20,943 bases of DNA from a virus: positions 1-20,943 of IMG/VR virus record IMGVR_UViG_3300005510_000012. One strand, written 5' to 3'. The notes beneath the pieces were generated by a model. That model was not told the origin of the DNA. It saw nothing but the letters and a program-made list of their open reading frames with translations, and did no database searches. Numbering within the stretch: the stretch's first letter is position 1; each line of letters begins with the position of its first letter. The translations under genes were made by a program, and so were the position numbers. Below are positions 19,885 to 20,943 of this stretch, in pieces.

Positions 19885-20943
19885 AACATTAATTCTTCGT
19901 AACTTAATGTTGAATGAGGATTATACCAGAACGGTTATTCCTCATTTAAAAACTGTATACTTTGAAGATCCATACAGATCTGTATTCAATGAGATTGTTA
20001 CATTCGTTAATAAGTTTAATAAACTACCATCAGCTGATGCACTATCGATTGAATTAAAAAATAATCCAAGGATCACTGATGAATCACTTGCACTTATACC
20101 TGAAATTAGTAAGCTAGAATCTGAAGGAACTCAAGAATGGTTAGTTGAAAAGACAGAGAAATGGTGTCAAGACCGAGCAATCTATTTAGCAATTATGGAT
20201 TCAATTAATATTATTGAAGGTAAACATGATACATTAGATAAGAATGCATTACCATCTGTATTGAGTGAAGCATTAGGTGTAAACTTTGATATGAGAGTTG
20301 GTCACGATTATGTTGATGACTCTGATAATCGTTTTGATTTCTATCATAGGCAAGAGGAACACTTACCATTTGACTTAGAAAAGTTTAACACAATCACCAA
20401 AGGTGGTCTCGTCAAGAAATCTCTTAATGTTGCTTTGGCTGGTACAGGTGTAGGTAAGTCTTTATTCATGTGTCATGTTGCAGCTGGTGCCCTAACACAA
20501 ATGAAAAATGTGTTATATATAACTATGGAGATGGCAGAAGAAAGGATAGCAGAACGTATAGATGCTAACCTTATGAATGTGCCTATTGACCAGTTAGAGA
20601 ATCTAAGTAAGGATATGTTTGATAAGAAGATGCATAAGCTTACTGACAAAGGTATTGGTAAACTTATTGTGAAAGAGTATCCTACAGGAGCTGCAAGTTC
20701 TATTCACTTTAGGGCATTACTAAAAGAATTAAAGATCAAACGTGACTTCACGCCTGATCTTATTTGTATAGACTATCTAAATATATGTGCCTCATCAAGA
20801 ATGAAATCTATGGGTGGTGCAATCAATTCATATATTATGGTCAAAGCAATTGCAGAAGAATTGCGTGGCTTAGCAGTAGAGTATAACTTACCTATTGTTA
20901 CGGCCACACAAACTACTCGTTCAGGCTATGCATCATCTGATGT
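19871..20943 (+). CDS. 41: Replicative DNA helicase, DnaB type (T4 gp41), 5' part
   Basis: The frame starts at ATG 19871 (a second ATG at 19874 is equally plausible with GAAGGG upstream) and runs off the right edge, giving about 357 residues. The first ~150 residues form a helical N-terminal domain (YFEDPYRSVFNEIVTFVNKFNKLPSADAL and following). The RecA-like ATPase core then begins with GLVKKSLNVALAGTGVGKSLFM (Walker A GTGVGKS at 191-197) and has Walker B LICIDYLN with Asp near 301, followed by the VTATQTTRSGYASSD segment. gp41 is the hexameric 5'-3' helicase that works with gp61 primase and the gp59 loader. It is translationally coupled to uvsX by a 14-bp overlap. The C-terminus lies outside the window. 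Confidence 0.93.
   Translation, partial: MMQIETLILRNLMLNEDYTRTVIPHLKTVYFEDPYRSVFNEIVTFVNKFNKLPSADALSIELKNNPRITDESLALIPEISKLESEGTQEWLVEKTEKWCQDRAIYLAIMDSINIIEGKHDTLDKNALPSVLSEALGVNFDMRVGHDYVDDSDNRFDFYHRQEEHLPFDLEKFNTITKGGLVKKSLNVALAGTGVGKSLFMCHVAAGALTQMKNVLYITMEMAEERIAERIDANLMNVPIDQLENLSKDMFDKKMHKLTDKGIGKLIVKEYPTGAASSIHFRALLKELKIKRDFTPDLICIDYLNICASSRMKSMGGAINSYIMVKAIAEELRGLAVEYNLPIVTATQTTRSGYASSD

Noticed and set aside
1-20943. tRNA genes, CRISPR arrays, insertion sequences, introns or inteins
   Set aside because: No cloverleaf-like sequence, regular repeat-spacer array, transposase, or interruption of the replication genes was noticed on reading the window; a tRNA or covariance-model search was not possible here.

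Overview
The window is a densely packed, AT-rich stretch of a T4-like myovirus genome. Every credible gene is on the + strand and most neighbours overlap or nearly touch. The T4 replication core is present and recognisable: sliding clamp (gp45), clamp loader (gp44 and gp62), RegA, family-B DNA polymerase (gp43), dCMP hydroxymethylase (gp42), UvsX and the start of the gp41 helicase. Hsp20, a MazG-like protein, DUF3310, a WYL_2/SH3-like protein and 2OG-Fe(II) oxygenases point to the marine branch of T4-like phages. No photosynthesis genes are seen. A TctA/TctC transporter and an IscU scaffold fit a heterotrophic proteobacterial host (SAR11- or roseobacter-like) better than a cyanobacterium, but the host is inference.

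Layout. (1) 1-3861: DUF3310 tail, gp45, a small acidic protein, gp44, a small membrane protein, a WYL_2-like protein, a methyltransferase, gp62 and regA. (2) 3861-10213: a 6.4-kb accessory block between regA and gp43, which are adjacent in T4. It holds an unknown protein, TctA, TctC, two different 2OG-Fe(II) oxygenase-like proteins, a P-loop/sulfotransferase-like protein, Hsp20, IscU and a small barrel-like protein. (3) 10267-12780: gp43. (4) 12841-14881: MazG-like protein, a 51-aa protein, a primase-like protein and a PD-(D/E)xK nuclease-like protein. (5) 14921-18781: five overlapping or near-contiguous genes: DUF1599-like, gp42, and three enzyme-like proteins (aGPT-Pplase-like, PLP fold-type-II-like, SGNH-like). 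(6) 18823 to the end: uvsX and gp41.

Two results stand out. First, five units (gp44, gp43, MazG-like, DUF1599/gp42, uvsX) each begin with the same promoter: TATGTAC, 17-18 bp, then TATAATA preceded by TGN. In two cases the upstream box is written into the last codons of the preceding gene. At gp43 the -10 lies so close to the ATG that the transcript is predicted to be leaderless. Second, the gp42 operon looks like a DNA-hypermodification pathway: gp42 keeps the Asp that separates dCMP hydroxymethylase from thymidylate synthase, so hydroxymethyl-dCMP should be made, and the three following genes are good candidates to decorate it. That pathway is the best candidate here for an undescribed system.

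Other notable points are a tripartite transporter without its small subunit TctB, a phage IscU with all metal ligands, a 39-bp in-frame sequence patch shared by two otherwise unrelated genes, and a hairpin plus late-promoter-like site between the transporter block and hsp20.
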